Shown here in pieces: positions 1 through 10,757 of a stretch of 64,000 bases of DNA. The position numbers were made by a program, and so were the translations under genes. The notes under the pieces are model-generated. The model saw nothing but the letters and a program-made list of their open reading frames with translations, was not told where the DNA came from and searched no databases. How positions within the stretch are numbered: position 1 is the first letter of the stretch; each line of letters opens with the position of its first letter. Origin of the DNA: Tolypocladium sp. Sup5 PDA-1 (Eukaryota > Ascomycota > Sordariomycetes > Hypocreales > Ophiocordycipitaceae). The DNA lies in contig JPHH03000012.1 in assembly GCA_000750105.3 (NCBI GenBank), forward strand, positions 310,001-374,000, given 5' to 3'.

Positions 1-900
1 CGGTTGACAAGAACAGTACGCGAATCTCGCATATTGAGTGCTTTCGTCTCGTCTTCACGCCGCTACTGGCTGGAGTTGCCGTGGCTGATATACTCTTGTG
101 TTCACGAACTTGAAGCTAATGGACTCCCTTCTCTAGATATCGCCAAGTACTTTGGCCAGTCGACCACCGACGGCATCCAGTTCCAGTTCCGCACCATCAA
201 GAAGGACGCCGACACACTCCGCAAGGTCGCGGCCAACGGCGGCGATGTTGCCAACTGCCTCGCCAGCGGCATTGGCTCTGCCGCGACGACTCCGTCCAAG
301 GCCGGCACCGCGTCCAAGGCTGGCACCCCGTCGCGCGGCAGCCGCTCCGGCACGGCCCGCAAGCGCACCCGGCTTGTCCCCGACCTCAAGCGCTCCTCGT
401 CCGATGAGGAAGAGGACGACGCCGACGACGACGTCGAGGAGAACTGGAGCGGACGCGACGCCACCCCCTCGAAGCGCCCCAAGGTCGGCGGCGCAGGCGT
501 CGCGGGCCAGAAGAACGTGACCCCTCGCCGGGCCGCCCAGCGTGCCAACGCTACGATCGCCGACGCTGCGGCCCAGGACCAGGACAGCGAGTCGCACGCC
601 TCCATCGACACTACCCCGACCATCTCGCCCCCCGGCGCCGCGGCCACCGTGGCCCCCAAGTCCCTGTTCGGCGGCCCCGCCGACGTCAAGCCCAAGCTTC
701 CCGCCGGGCCCGTCCCCAGGGGTTACGCCAGGGGCAACGCCAATGGCCTCCCCGCGGGCTTCAGAGCCGCCGGCTCGGACGTGTACATGAGCGGCGCCAT
801 GGCCGGCGGCTCGTTCAACGAGAGCTTCTACCACCAGAGCATCGACTCCGACTCCGACGACGTGCGCGACGACGGCGGCCTCGGCGACGGCGAGATCTAG
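1..900 (+). CDS. 3' end of an unrecognised low-complexity nuclear protein
   Basis: The gene is cut by the left window edge. The likely structure is an exon ending at 15, an intron 16-136 (GTACGC..CTCTAG) and a last exon 137-900. The open frame reads through the intron, so a longer unspliced reading cannot be excluded. The recognisable part follows the splice: IAKYFGQSTTDGIQFQFRTI, a short helical segment that I recall at the N-terminus of many small fungal hypothetical proteins, where it resembles a degenerate Myb/SANT-like fold. The remainder is low complexity, rich in Ala, Ser, Thr, Pro and Gly, with a basic patch (KRTRLVPDLKR), an acidic run (DEEEDDADDDVEE) and an acidic C-terminus. This composition suggests a nuclear protein. 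No enzymatic motif is visible and I assign no function. Confidence 0.6.
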   Translation, partial: RLTRTVRESRILSAFVSSSRRYWLELPWLIYSCVHELEANGLPSLDIAKYFGQSTTDGIQFQFRTIKKDADTLRKVAANGGDVANCLASGIGSAATTPSKAGTASKAGTPSRGSRSGTARKRTRLVPDLKRSSSDEEEDDADDDVEENWSGRDATPSKRPKVGGAGVAGQKNVTPRRAAQRANATIADAAAQDQDSESHASIDTTPTISPPGAAATVAPKSLFGGPADVKPKLPAGPVPRGYARGNANGLPAGFRAAGSDVYMSGAMAGGSFNESFYHQSIDSDSDDVRDDGGLGDGEI

Positions 901-1566
901 GGGCTTACCACCCTGCCACTCCTTTCACCACCACCCATCTCTGGTTCTTTTTCTTTTGTCGGTTTTGTGGCCCAGGGTTAGGCAAAGTTTGATAAAACTA
1001 CGGCAAAAATGGAATCGCAGGATGACTTGCCGCGTCGGCATGGCGTTGGAAGGGAAAGGAGAGGCTATTGTGTCTTGCACCGTTTGCGGATTGTGGCATT
1101 CCCCTAATATTTTGCTTGTTTGTCACGCAATGATATCCGTGGTGCTGGCTATATACACAGAGACACGCACAGAAAAACGGGCGCGGGACTTTGACCTTGG
1201 TTCCCCTGGACTTGAGAGTGTTTAGTCGGCTCGCATCAACGTCCCTTATGGGGCATTAGTCTAGAAGAATTGAAGGCACTTGACCCGAGAGGGTTGTCCT
1301 GAAGTCACTGAACTCGCACATGTGAGATAGTATAACATAATGGCACTCAAGTGCTACCGCAGTGTGAAGGCTCTTCAGGAAAACGAATAACAGCTCTATA
1401 ACACTTGCAGCCACTGTACAATAATCAACTTCCACCGAGAGAACTGACCAGTTTGATCGTAACATCTCTTGCGACATAACTCTGATAACCTCTCTCAAAC
1501 CTGATTGGCACCATGTCCCCAGCGCCTGCGCGCCCTCCAGACCTACACCTGCTCATACATCAACAC
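901..1566. other. Intergenic region, convergent tail-to-tail
   Basis: This stretch lies between the stop of the left-edge gene (+) and the stop of the MTHFR gene (-). It holds the two 3' untranslated regions. AT content is higher than in the coding neighbours. I see no gene, RNA gene or repeat in it. Confidence 0.6.
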
Positions 1567-3582
1567 CTAGCCCATAAGCAACCCCCACAGCGCATCCTGT
1601 TCCACAAAATCATGGTGAATGATGTTGACCAGCCAGTAACCCTCCTTCACGCCTCTCAGCAGCTTCTCGCTGTCCGAGCCCCGGCCGTACACCTTGGCCC
1701 ACTCGCCCCAGATCCCAAACGCCTCCTCGCTCCATGCCCGGAAGCTCACCTCTTCGATGATGGTCGGCGTCACAATCTCCTTGCCCGGGAACACGCCCCA
1801 CGTCACCGCGTTAGTGCTCGCCTCCGGGCTGGTGCTGTTAGCGCCGCCAGTCGAGTCGGAGGACGCAAAGTCGCCCTTGTCGCTTGCGGCGTAGAAGCAG
1901 ATCACGTCGCGGACCTCTGGTTTGCTCAACTTATCCGACAGCGTCTTCCAGTCGGAGGAGGGGATGAAGAACTCGACAAAAGACTTTTGAAAGACGAAAC
2001 CGTTTGCGGGACCCCATCCAAAGGTTGAATCGCTGGATGGTACACCGTTGACCGCGGGCTGCGAGGCGACCGTCCACCAGCCCTTGCTGTTCAAATCAAT
2101 GAGACGAGACTTGATGGTGGACGATTCTGGCATAAGTTCCTCCTCGCTCCAAGGGATCGCTGTAAGTTGTCCTTGAATGTGCTTGACAAAGATGTCGTTA
2201 ATGTCCTCGCTCGTCTTGGGGTGGCCCCAGAGGCGCACGGCCTGAGTGACCGACATGTGCAGGCTCACGCCATACCCATCGATCTCACCATACGCTGGGG
2301 ATCGGGAGTCACCGAAGCGACCGTTGGGGAAGTCATCCCAAGTAGCCTCCCGTCCGAGAACGCCTTCGCCTTCGGAAATGGCCAAGGTGTTTGCGCGGGA
2401 GTTGATGCTTTCTGCGGGAATGCCAGCTTCTTGGCCGGTAGCTTCCCACTCTGGGTGCGCAGGGTGTCGGTTCCCTACGATGACCCTGTTATGGGGATCG
2501 GACCCGACCGAGGACTGCCTTCTAGATGTACGCGAGTGGCTTCTCGTGCGGATGGAGAGGTTGCCATTAACTAGAAGCATGGGGGGTGGGGGGTTGGCGT
2601 CCTCGACGACGGCCTCTTCGTTCTCGAATGTATCCGGAATGAGACCTGTCCTCTCAATAATGAAGGCGACGGCCTTTTCCAGGTTGAGGGTGTAAAAGTG
2701 GAAACCCTTGCGACCGGGACTCCGGCTCTTGATGGTCCTGACTTTCTCGACGAGCTCGCTGACGATGTCAACACCCACCATCTTGACCTGCTCATCGTCT
2801 CCCTTGACAGCGTTCAAGCGCGACAAGATGGCCTCGGGCACCCTGGCGTGGCTGAGTTTGGTTGTCCGCTTGATCATCTGATAGCTCTGGATGGGCATCA
2901 GACCGGGAATGATGGGAATGGTCCTAAAGGCGCCGCTCGAGTGCTCTCGTAGAGTCTTCTCGAACCTGTCGTAGGCGTCAATGTCGAAGAAGAGCTGCGT
3001 CATGATGAAGTCGGCTCCGGCCTTGACCTTGTCGACCAAATAGGGGAGATCATGCTCGAGACTCTGGCCCAGAGGGTGGCTCTCGTCGGCATGGCCCTCG
3101 GGATATGCTGCGACACCAATACAAAAGTAGTCGCCGTGGTTTCTGCGAATGTAGCGAACTAGGTCGATGGCCCAAGTAAAGTCCTCGGAGTCGTCATCCT
3201 CCGAGTCGTCAGAGTTCCGGTACTCGTCATGCCGCGGCGGATCGCCTCTGAGAGCGAGGATGTTGCGGATACCAAGGACCTTGGCATCCTCGAGGGCCTT
3301 GTCGATGAGATGGCGGCTCATGTTTGTGCATGTAAGATGCAGGCATGTCGTGAGACCAAGCTCCCGCTGACACAGCTCGGCCAGCTCAAGAGATTTTGTC
3401 GCAGTAGAACCGCCGGCTCCCCAGGTAACATTGACAAAGAGCGGCCGCAGAGCTTGTTCCATCCTTTGCAGTCGGTTCCGCAGGTTGGAAAAGCCCATGG
3501 CCGTCTTGGGAGGGAAGAACTCGAGCGAAAAGTACTCGCCGTCGGCCGGCAGCGCGGCGATCTTGTCTGTGATTCTGTCCAT
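1567..3582 (-). CDS. MET12: Methylenetetrahydrofolate reductase, MET12 type
   Basis: A single-exon gene of 671 residues. The enzyme reduces 5,10-methylene-THF to 5-methyl-THF with an FAD cofactor, supplying methyl groups for methionine synthesis in the cytosol. Seen: N-terminal TIM-barrel signatures in order, LEFFPPKT (Glu21, equivalent to the catalytic Glu of bacterial MetF), VTWGAGG, LHLTCTN, ILALRGDPP, GVAAYPEGH, AGADFIMTQLFFD and PIIPGLMPI, ending near residue 310. The C-terminal half matches the eukaryotic regulatory domain (RLWGHPKTSEDINDIFV, GWWTVASQPAVNG). The EFFPPKT and VTWGAGG wording fits yeast Met12 better than Met13 (EYFVPKT, ITWNAGG), so a MET13 paralogue probably lies elsewhere. 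A serine/aspartate-rich acidic insertion sits near residues 123-135. The ATG at 3582 is the first in frame and gives the expected start. Divergent from the leucyl-tRNA synthetase gene. Confidence 0.95.
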   Translation of the reverse strand: MDRITDKIAALPADGEYFSLEFFPPKTAMGFSNLRNRLQRMEQALRPLFVNVTWGAGGSTATKSLELAELCQRELGLTTCLHLTCTNMSRHLIDKALEDAKVLGIRNILALRGDPPRHDEYRNSDDSEDDDSEDFTWAIDLVRYIRRNHGDYFCIGVAAYPEGHADESHPLGQSLEHDLPYLVDKVKAGADFIMTQLFFDIDAYDRFEKTLREHSSGAFRTIPIIPGLMPIQSYQMIKRTTKLSHARVPEAILSRLNAVKGDDEQVKMVGVDIVSELVEKVRTIKSRSPGRKGFHFYTLNLEKAVAFIIERTGLIPDTFENEEAVVEDANPPPPMLLVNGNLSIRTRSHSRTSRRQSSVGSDPHNRVIVGNRHPAHPEWEATGQEAGIPAESINSRANTLAISEGEGVLGREATWDDFPNGRFGDSRSPAYGEIDGYGVSLHMSVTQAVRLWGHPKTSEDINDIFVKHIQGQLTAIPWSEEELMPESSTIKSRLIDLNSKGWWTVASQPAVNGVPSSDSTFGWGPANGFVFQKSFVEFFIPSSDWKTLSDKLSKPEVRDVICFYAASDKGDFASSDSTGGANSTSPEASTNAVTWGVFPGKEIVTPTIIEEVSFRAWSEEAFGIWGEWAKVYGRGSDSEKLLRGVKEGYWLVNIIHHDFVEQDALWGLLMG

Positions 3583-4305
3583 GGCGATGGCGTAGCGGGT
3601 GCTGGAATATGTATAAGCTGTACGGTATGTTCTCGAAGTCTGCTCTTTCGGTATATGTGAGGCTCAGATATGGATGGTGGCGGTGGTGGTGGTGTCTGCC
3701 AGATAAGGACGGCGATGCCAGTGGCGACAGTCCGATGCGACTGGCTCAGCGAGGCGTATCACGACGTCAGCGCTCGACAAGGCTGCAGCGTTGTGCAACT
3801 TGTTTCTCGGGCAAAGCGATGCAATCACGGGTCGTGTGAGGGGACGCCGCAAGTGAAATCTTTGACGAATGCCCGCGCCAAAGAGCCAAAGCCGAAGGTA
3901 AGCCACTTTCTGGTCGACGATGCCTTATGTACCATGCCGTCTTTGAAGCCCCCACTTGCAGTCCAACGAGGGGCGGTTCCATAATAGCGGGGGTCCGTTT
4001 TTGCTGCAAGCAGCTGGCGTATGCGCTGTGCAGCGCTAACAGTGGGGCTCCTACAGCGCACTGAGTCGCTGAAGCCCTAGGTAGCCCAGGTGGCCTTTAG
4101 CGGTCGCAACGACGCAGGCAGGTCGCTGTATGTAATCCGTACTGTAAACGCCCCTGCAGGGTCCAAGCTCCAATTGAGCTTTTTGCCCATGTCCATGTGT
4201 CAGTGTCTCGCGTCGTTTGTCGCGATACTCAAAGCTGAAGCTCTACACACAATCACCGTTCCCGGCACAGACTTGATTCTTCCATGACATGGTGAAGACG
4301 CCCCG
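3583..4305. promoter_or_regulatory. Divergent intergenic promoter region, MET12 / mitochondrial LeuRS
   Basis: A 723 bp gap between two divergent start codons, so it must carry both promoters. I see no clear TATA box or known factor site. The short open frames here lack coding character. Confidence 0.5.
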
Positions 4306-7255
4306 ATGCAGCTGCTCCACGGAAGGCAGATGGGCTGCAGGGGGGCGAGCCTGTCCCTCTGGGCCTCGCAGCGAACCGCCTGCAGCATCTCCAGGCCGTG
4401 CCTAAGAATCGCCACTGCCACCAACTCGACACCCAGTTCGCTGGCACGACGATGGTATGCCGTCGATCTCAAGGCGTTGGACAGCAAGTGGCGACGGGCA
4501 TGGCAAAGCCCCGACGACCAGCATCAACCCGGCGGGAACCTCGGCAAGGCCGGCGGCGAAAAGGACAGCTTCGTCCTGCCCATGTTCCCATACCCGTCCG
4601 GCAGCCTCCACCTCGGCCACCTGCGAGTCTACACGATCGCCGACGTGGTCGCCCGATACCGCAGGCTGAGAGGCGATAATGTGCTGCTGCCAATGGGCTG
4701 GGACGCCTTTGGTCTGCCCGCGGAGAACGCTGCGCTCGAGAGAGGCATCCGGCCCGGGGAGTGGACTACGACCAACATTGCCAAGATGAAGGAGCAGCTC
4801 GAGCTCATGAACGGTAGCTGGGACTGGGATCGCGTGAGTCGTGTCGCACGAAAGGCTTTGTCGTTGGCTAGAGACCTAACTGTCGAATCAGGAGCTGACC
4901 ACCTGCGACCCCGAGTTCTATAAGCACACGCAGAAGCTGTTCCTGATGCTGCACGAGCGCGGACTCGCCTACCAAGCCGAGGCCGAAGTCAATTACGATC
5001 CTGTGGACAAGACTGTGCTGGCAAATGAACAAGTCGATGCCAATGGCTGCTCGTGGAGGTCGGGCGCCAAGGTAGAGAAGAAGAAGCTCAAGCAATGGTT
5101 CTTTCGCATCTCCGAGTTCCGGGACTCCCTCCTCAAGGATCTCGATGTGCTGGCCAAAGACGGCGCCTGGCCAGAGCGCGTCCTCGCCCAGCAGAAGAAC
5201 TGGCTGGGCAAGTCGACGGGCGCGTTGGTCAAGTTCCCGGTTATGTCCTTTGGCGCCGATGTTGGAGCTGCCATCGAGGTCTTCACCACTCGGCCAGACA
5301 CACTCTTCGGGGTGCATTACCTCGCGCTCTCCGCGGTGCATCCCGTAGTCCAGAAACTGGCGGACCAGGACCCGGAGTTGCAGGCATTCCTGGACACCCT
5401 ACCTGGGCTGCCACCAGACTCAAAGGTCGGCTATCTTCTGCCACGGCTGCGGGCTATTAACCCTCTAGCCTACCACGACGATACCCCTGACGCTACGAAA
5501 GCGTCCCTACCAATCTATGTCGCTCCCTATGTCTTGGGCGACTACGGCGAAGGAGCCGTCATGGGGGTGCCAGGCCACGACCTGCGCGACCACTCTTTCT
5601 GGCGGACACATCAGCAAGACCAGCCAATTAGGATTGTCCTGGCAGCATCAGAAGATGAGACGACGACAGCCGTTGCAACCGAGCCATTCGTGGAACATGG
5701 CTACATGACGGAGCACAGCGGCCTGTTCAAGGGGAAGCACTCTGTTGAAGCAGGGGAGATGATAGTGCGCATCCTAGAAGCCGCGGAGCTGGCCAAGCCG
5801 GTCGAGAAATGGCGCCTTCGCGACTGGCTGATTAGCCGCCAAAGGTACTGGGGAGCCCCGATACCCATCGTCCACTGCGACTCTTGTGGCACTGTCCCTG
5901 TACCAGACGAACAGTTGCCAGTCGAGCTGCCCAATGTTGATGAGCATTGGGCCGAAGGCAAGACGGGCAACGCACTCGAGTCGTCGCCGGACTTTGTCAA
6001 TACCACGTGTCCCAAGTGCAAGGGGCCTGCTCGCAGAGACACTGACACGATGGATACGTTTGTGGACTCGAGCTGGTACTACGCCCGGTTCGCGGACCCT
6101 CACAATACAGAGCAGCTCTTCTCCCCAGAGGCTGGCAAGCATCTTCCCGTGGACATTTACCTCGGAGGTATCGAGCATGCCATCCTCCACCTTCTCTATG
6201 CACGCTTCATCTACAAGTTCCTAGCTTCAACCCCCCTCCTCTCCCAATACTCGGAGGAGACCGCCCCCTCTGCAGAACCATTCAAGCGATTAATCACCCA
6301 AGGCATGGTGCACGGCGAGACGTACATCAACCCGGTCAACGGCAAGTTTCTCAAGCCAGACGAGGTGGACCTTTCGGATCCCTCAACGCCCAAGGTTGTC
6401 GCCACCGGAGCGGTTGCAACTGTCGCGTTTGAAAAGATGTCCAAGTCAAAGTACAACGGAGTGGACCCGACAGACATTATATCAAAGTACGGCGCAGACT
6501 CTACCAGGGCTCACGTGCTGTTTCAAGCCCCCGTCGGGGATATTCTCAACTGGGATGAATCAAAGATATCTGGCGTCACTCGCTGGCTTCACCGGCTACA
6601 CGACCAAGTGGCCGCGGTGGCAGCGTCTCCTGAGTCTACGCCCGCTAAAGTCTACCTTGAGGCGAAGTTTGCGACGCTGGGTTCTATGGACGGGGCACAG
6701 CTTGGGCAGTGGGACGCGGAGGTAGCATTATGGAGAGAGGTGCAGCGGACCATTGGCTCCGTTAGACGGTCCTACGATGAGATTTACTCTCTGAATACCG
6801 CCGTGTCGGATCTCATGAGCCTCACGAACACGCTCATCAGCCACGATAAGGCCAGCGACGTGGTCAAGCGACACACAGCCAGCACGCTCATCCGCCTCGT
6901 CGCGCCAATCACACCCGCATTCGCAGAGGAGTGTTGGAGCGTGCTGCACCCATCGACAGCATCCATCTTCAAGACGGCGCCGTTCCCCGCCGAGGACGGA
7001 ACCCTCACCATGCCGATGCTGCAGCCGCGCCAGCAGTCCTGCGCGGTGCAGATCAACGGCAAGATGCGCGGCGTCGTGGAGATTGCGCCGCCGCCGGCCG
7101 GGCTCGAGGGCGACGCGCTGCGCGACTGGATGGTCGCGGCGATTCTCGAGACGGAGCTCGGGGGGGAGCGCTTCGGAGAGGGGCGGTATGACCTGAAGAG
7201 GGCGAAGAGGGTGATTCCGGTGAGGGGGGGCAAGGTGATTAACTTTGTCATGTAA
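4306..7255 (+). CDS. NAM2: Leucyl-tRNA synthetase, mitochondrial
   Basis: Exons 4306-4833 and 4892-7255; intron 58 nt (GTGAGT..TCAG), phase 0; 963 residues. It charges mitochondrial tRNA-Leu. Seen: an Arg/Ser-rich N-terminus without acidic residues for about 50 residues, fitting a mitochondrial presequence; the class I HIGH motif as HLGH at residues 102-105; GWDAFGLPAENAA just after; an editing-domain region with TTRPDTLFG; DTMDTFVDSSWYY; and the KMSKS motif at residues 691-695. The C-terminus carries an anticodon-binding region and a small last domain (QINGKMRGVVEI). This is the bacterial/organellar LeuRS architecture, not the cytosolic eukaryotic one. Yeast NAM2 also helps splice mitochondrial group I introns; whether this protein does so cannot be told from sequence. 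Confidence 0.96.
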
Positions 7256-7840
7256 TAGCATACCTGTGGAGGCGTATCAGATACCCAGCTCTGGCAAAGG
7301 TTGGACGGGGACATGTATGAGTAGAAGGGGAATTCAGGCGACGAATAGACATAACAAGCATGATGGTCGAGTCTCGGGGTTGCGTGACATTGTGCGCGAG
7401 CTGGAACTTTTGCACAAGACTGAGCTCTCCAGCCTCGCCTCAACCTCAACCTCACCCCAAACCGCTCGTAGCTACCGTCCAGTTCAACATCAGCAACAGC
7501 AATAAAGAACACCCAATGAAAACAAACCCAGCAGTGTTCTGCGGTTATGTGCTGGGGGTCGAGATGATGCCTTGGTGGTGCTGGGGTGAAAGACGGAGTA
7601 CGGCTTGCTCGTTTGCCTGAACTTGCTCCAGGTTGACATTACTATTACCATTCAGTATTATCAACATAATGTGTATACGTCAAAGACACGACGCTATCCT
7701 CCTATGCTCCAGGCATGCAGTAATAATGGTATCCCGTCCTCAGAAACATGTCATCCCCTCCGTCCATCCGCCTCCTCGTTGTTGTAGCCAGCCCTCAGTC
7801 CCTCCGCCTCCGCCTCCGCCTCCTCCTCCTCCTCTGTCCA
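7256..7840. other. Intergenic region, convergent tail-to-tail
   Basis: Lies between the LeuRS stop (+) and the stop of the cystinosin-like gene (-). It contains AT-richer 3' UTR sequence and, at its right end (about 7798-7835), a CTC/CGC-rich simple-sequence stretch just past the transporter stop. No gene seen. Confidence 0.6.
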
Positions 7841-8757
7841 TCAGTCGAGCCTCCTCCGCCGGCTCTCCTCCACATCAGTCTCATCTCCCAGCAGCGGATC
7901 CTCCTCGCCGCCCCTGCCCTTGCCCCCGCCGCCGCCGCGGTACAAGACGTAGTGCTGCCACATAAACACCGAGTCGTACACCATGCTCGCGTTGCCGAGC
8001 GCAAACTTGACGGGGTTGCCCGTGACGCCGCTCCAGTCGCGCTGCAGCCAGCTGTCGATGCCCTGCTGCGCGACGCTCAGCACGCCGCCCGCCAGGTCCA
8101 GCAGCACCTGCCAGATGCTCCACCCCTGGGTGCTCTTGTTGCGCCAGTTGGCCACGATCTGCGGCGTGTACTTGACGAGCGTGACGACGAGCTTGACGTA
8201 GCCGACGGCGTAGACGACGTCGAGCTCGCACCAGCCCGTGGCGGGGTCCGCCGTCGCCGAGGACGCGACGATGAGGACCGTGGCCAGCACGCCGATGACG
8301 CAGCCCGCCGCCACGCCCAGGATGAAGCGGCTGGGCTTGGTGGCCGACGATGGGGAGAAGCCCCAGGCCGGGCGCGCGAGGTACTGCGACACGGTGACGA
8401 GGGAGAGGACGAGGGCGTGCAGCGCAAAGGTGATGTCGTTGAACTGCACCGTCGGGGTGAGCCCGCGGTTGCGCGCCGCGTACTGGGCGCGTACGACGGG
8501 CGAGTAGTAGAAGGCGACGTTGGAGACGAAGTACGCGGCGAAGCCTGGACCTCGCTCGTTAGTACTCTCGCGTCTACAGCGGAAGGGGGGAAGACACGGG
8601 GGAGCGCACCCAGGACGTTGATCAGGGGAAAGTCGACGGTCGTGCCCGACGTCGACCGCCGCGAGAAGTTGAGCAGCGGCTGCGGGTAAAAGGACGCGCT
8701 CCAGCAAAAGGTGTAGACCCAGCCGAAGACGGAGGACAGGAAGGGCAGAAACGCCAT
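7841..8757 (-). CDS. ERS1: Cystinosin-like PQ-loop vacuolar/lysosomal cystine transporter
   Basis: Exons 8757-8610 and 8544-7841; intron 65 nt with a clear ACTAAC branch site; 283 residues. Cystinosin exports cystine from the lysosome or vacuole with protons. Seen: about seven hydrophobic segments; the first PQ motif at residues 25-26 (YPQPLLN) and the second at 177-178 (YTPQIVANWRNKSTQGW), both placed as in the cystinosin family; and the family phrase DFPLINVLG across the splice. The tail is cytosolic and Gly/Arg-rich and contains EEDPLL at residues 263-268, matching the acidic dileucine sorting signal for the vacuole. The start at 8757 puts the protein directly into transmembrane segment 1, as in the family. 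Longer open frame upstream is untranslated-like. Yeast ERS1 is the named homologue. Confidence 0.9.
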
Positions 8758-9631
8758 CGCGGCTTCGCTTGCGCTTGACTCTGCTGTATGTTGGCGGGAG
8801 CAGAGTGCGGTTGGCGGAGGGCGTCGCGTGCGCCGTTGGTTGCAGGTGAGAGGTTCCATCCAGCCTTGCAGCCGCAGGTCATGAAGGCGCAGTCCCGGGA
8901 CGCTACTGAAACATGCCCCGCTGACACTGGGCGGCAAGGCGGGCAAGTCGCCTCAGGCCTGTGCTTGCTCTGGAGACCCCTGCAAGCACGCAAGTCATGA
9001 CCGTCACCTGCCTGAGGTGCCCTGCCTCTTCTCGGCCGAGCCCCGGACATGCCGCCAACACTGGACGGCACCCCGCAGCCCAAGCCCTGGCCTGCAGAAA
9101 CCCATCGCCGCGCACCGATGCCGTGCATCCAACCACGCACCCAACCAGCAACAGACCGGCGGATCTGCAGAGACCCCTAGAAACCTCTCAAGTCGCGAGA
9201 GAGGGGGAACATAAAAAATAGCTGGACTTCTCTACCGTGTGCATGTTGACTCGTCTCGACTCGTCTCGCCCGCCTGCCCTGTGGACTGCTTCTATTGTTC
9301 TTCTATTGGGCGTGTGGGGCCGTGACTCGCGTGGGGCTAATCCCGTCACGGCGTCCGGCCGGGGACGTGCATAGTACATAGATCCGGGGATGGGGGGAGA
9401 TAAGAGACGACAATGGTATCGCAACTTGAATCTTTTGTTCATGTTCCATCTCGAATGTACTCTTGCCGATGTTATATATGCCCTTGGTCCTGCTTAGGAC
9501 ATACATCTCTGACCATATACTACTCCCCTCCTCGACTCAACGACATACACCATCCGCAACTCGGACACGCCGCCATCCCCGTTCCCCCGGCCTCAACACC
9601 ACGATATCCACGATATCATCACCACACCACC
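8758..9631. promoter_or_regulatory. Divergent intergenic region, cystinosin-like / F-box-like gene
   Basis: An 874 bp gap holding both promoters. A TATATAT-like run at about 9472-9478 lies some 155 bp upstream of the right-hand start and could be a TATA element. Short TCGAC/TCGTC repeats occur at 9249-9270. No gene recognised. Confidence 0.4.
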
Positions 9632-10252
9632 ATGTCCACCGACAAAACATCCCTCCTCTCCCTCCCCCTCGAGGTCCGCCTCCAGATCTACGCCCTCCTC
9701 CTCTCCCTGCCCCCCTACTCCAAGCACTCCACCCACCAGGCCCCCATCCACGCCGCCATCCTCCTCGCCAATCGCCTCATCAACTTCGAGGCCACGCCGC
9801 TCCTCTACTCAAACACCTTCCTCGCCCACCCCTCCCTGCTGTCCTCTTTTCCCCGCCTGCGGCCCTCCTACGCCCCCGTCCGCGAGGCATCCGCCCTGTG
9901 CCGCATCCGCCGCTTCCACCTCGTCCTGCGCCTCGACTGCGACGTGCCGTGCTCGCGCGGCGCCTTCGCGGCGGCCTTTACGGGCCTTGACGAGCTCGTC
10001 GTGGATGTTGTGCAGGCCGTCTTCCTCGGCGTCGGGTGCGCGAATCTGAGGGTGCTCGAGGGCGTGAGGGGCGTGCGGCGGGTGACCATCCGGGGTAGCA
10101 CAACGGGGTTCGAGGACTATATCCGGTGGCTCGAGCGTGTCATGAGGAGCGAGCCGGGAGCCAAGGTGGACGACTTTGAGCCGTCGGGGAGCGAGTGGGT
10201 GCACCATCTCAACCTCGCTGTCTGGCCGCAGCAAGCAACGGTGGAGGGATGA
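9632..10252 (+). CDS. Small F-box/2EXR-like protein of unknown function
   Basis: Single exon, 206 residues from the ATG at 9632; the frame is open upstream but that part is Pro/His-rich and UTR-like. The N-terminal phrase LLSLPLEVRLQIYALLLSLP (about residues 8-27) is the hallmark of fungal F-box or 2EXR-type proteins, which start with an L-P-x-E-[IV]-R-x-x-I-[YW] segment. A following stretch (AAILLANRLINFEATPLLYSNT) is also typical: ancestral residues leading to a structured ligand or SCF-adaptor region. The rest has alternating hydrophobic strands (FHLVLRLDC, LDELVVDVVQAVF, VRRVTIRGS). I infer a substrate-adaptor role at most; no substrate or partner can be named. Confidence 0.65.
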   Translation: MSTDKTSLLSLPLEVRLQIYALLLSLPPYSKHSTHQAPIHAAILLANRLINFEATPLLYSNTFLAHPSLLSSFPRLRPSYAPVREASALCRIRRFHLVLRLDCDVPCSRGAFAAAFTGLDELVVDVVQAVFLGVGCANLRVLEGVRGVRRVTIRGSTTGFEDYIRWLERVMRSEPGAKVDDFEPSGSEWVHHLNLAVWPQQATVEG

Positions 10253-10757
10253 GACGGTGCGGTGATGCGACATGCCATCAGACACCAACCCACGTCACCA
10301 CAGAGGGCAGAAGACCCCGTGTTGAACAAAGTGTATATCTCTCTATCTCTATGTTCGCGAAGTCTCCAGGCACCAGCAGGACAACACACAGGTTGCGAGC
10401 GTCCGCCGGGCCGCCTCTAGGGAACCCGTCATCCGAGTCGTCTCGTCTCGTCTCGTCTCCCGTTTCGTGCCCATATTCTAGGTCTATCCATCCAAGCTCC
10501 CCCTGGACAGGCCACGACCAAAGGAGTCTGTCTCCCTCGGTTGGGCCACATCCAGAACCAGCACAACAAAGGAGAGACACACACACAAAAATAATACAAA
10601 GAAGAGTAATACAAAAACGCAGCTCTGCAATGCCTTGGAATTTCCCCCCGAACGCCGCGTCTGATGCAATGCAGATCAGGTGGAGGGAGGTCTCTTTCTT
10701 CTCGAGACCCGCTACCAACTCTCCGAAACTCGTGCAGTGATGGATTGTCATCCGAAA
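10253..10757. other. Intergenic region, convergent tail-to-tail
   Basis: Holds the 3' ends of the F-box-like gene (+) and the aspartate/glutamate carrier gene (-). A short TCGTC tandem run sits at about 10438-10457 and an AC-rich run near 10578-10590. No gene seen. Confidence 0.6.
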
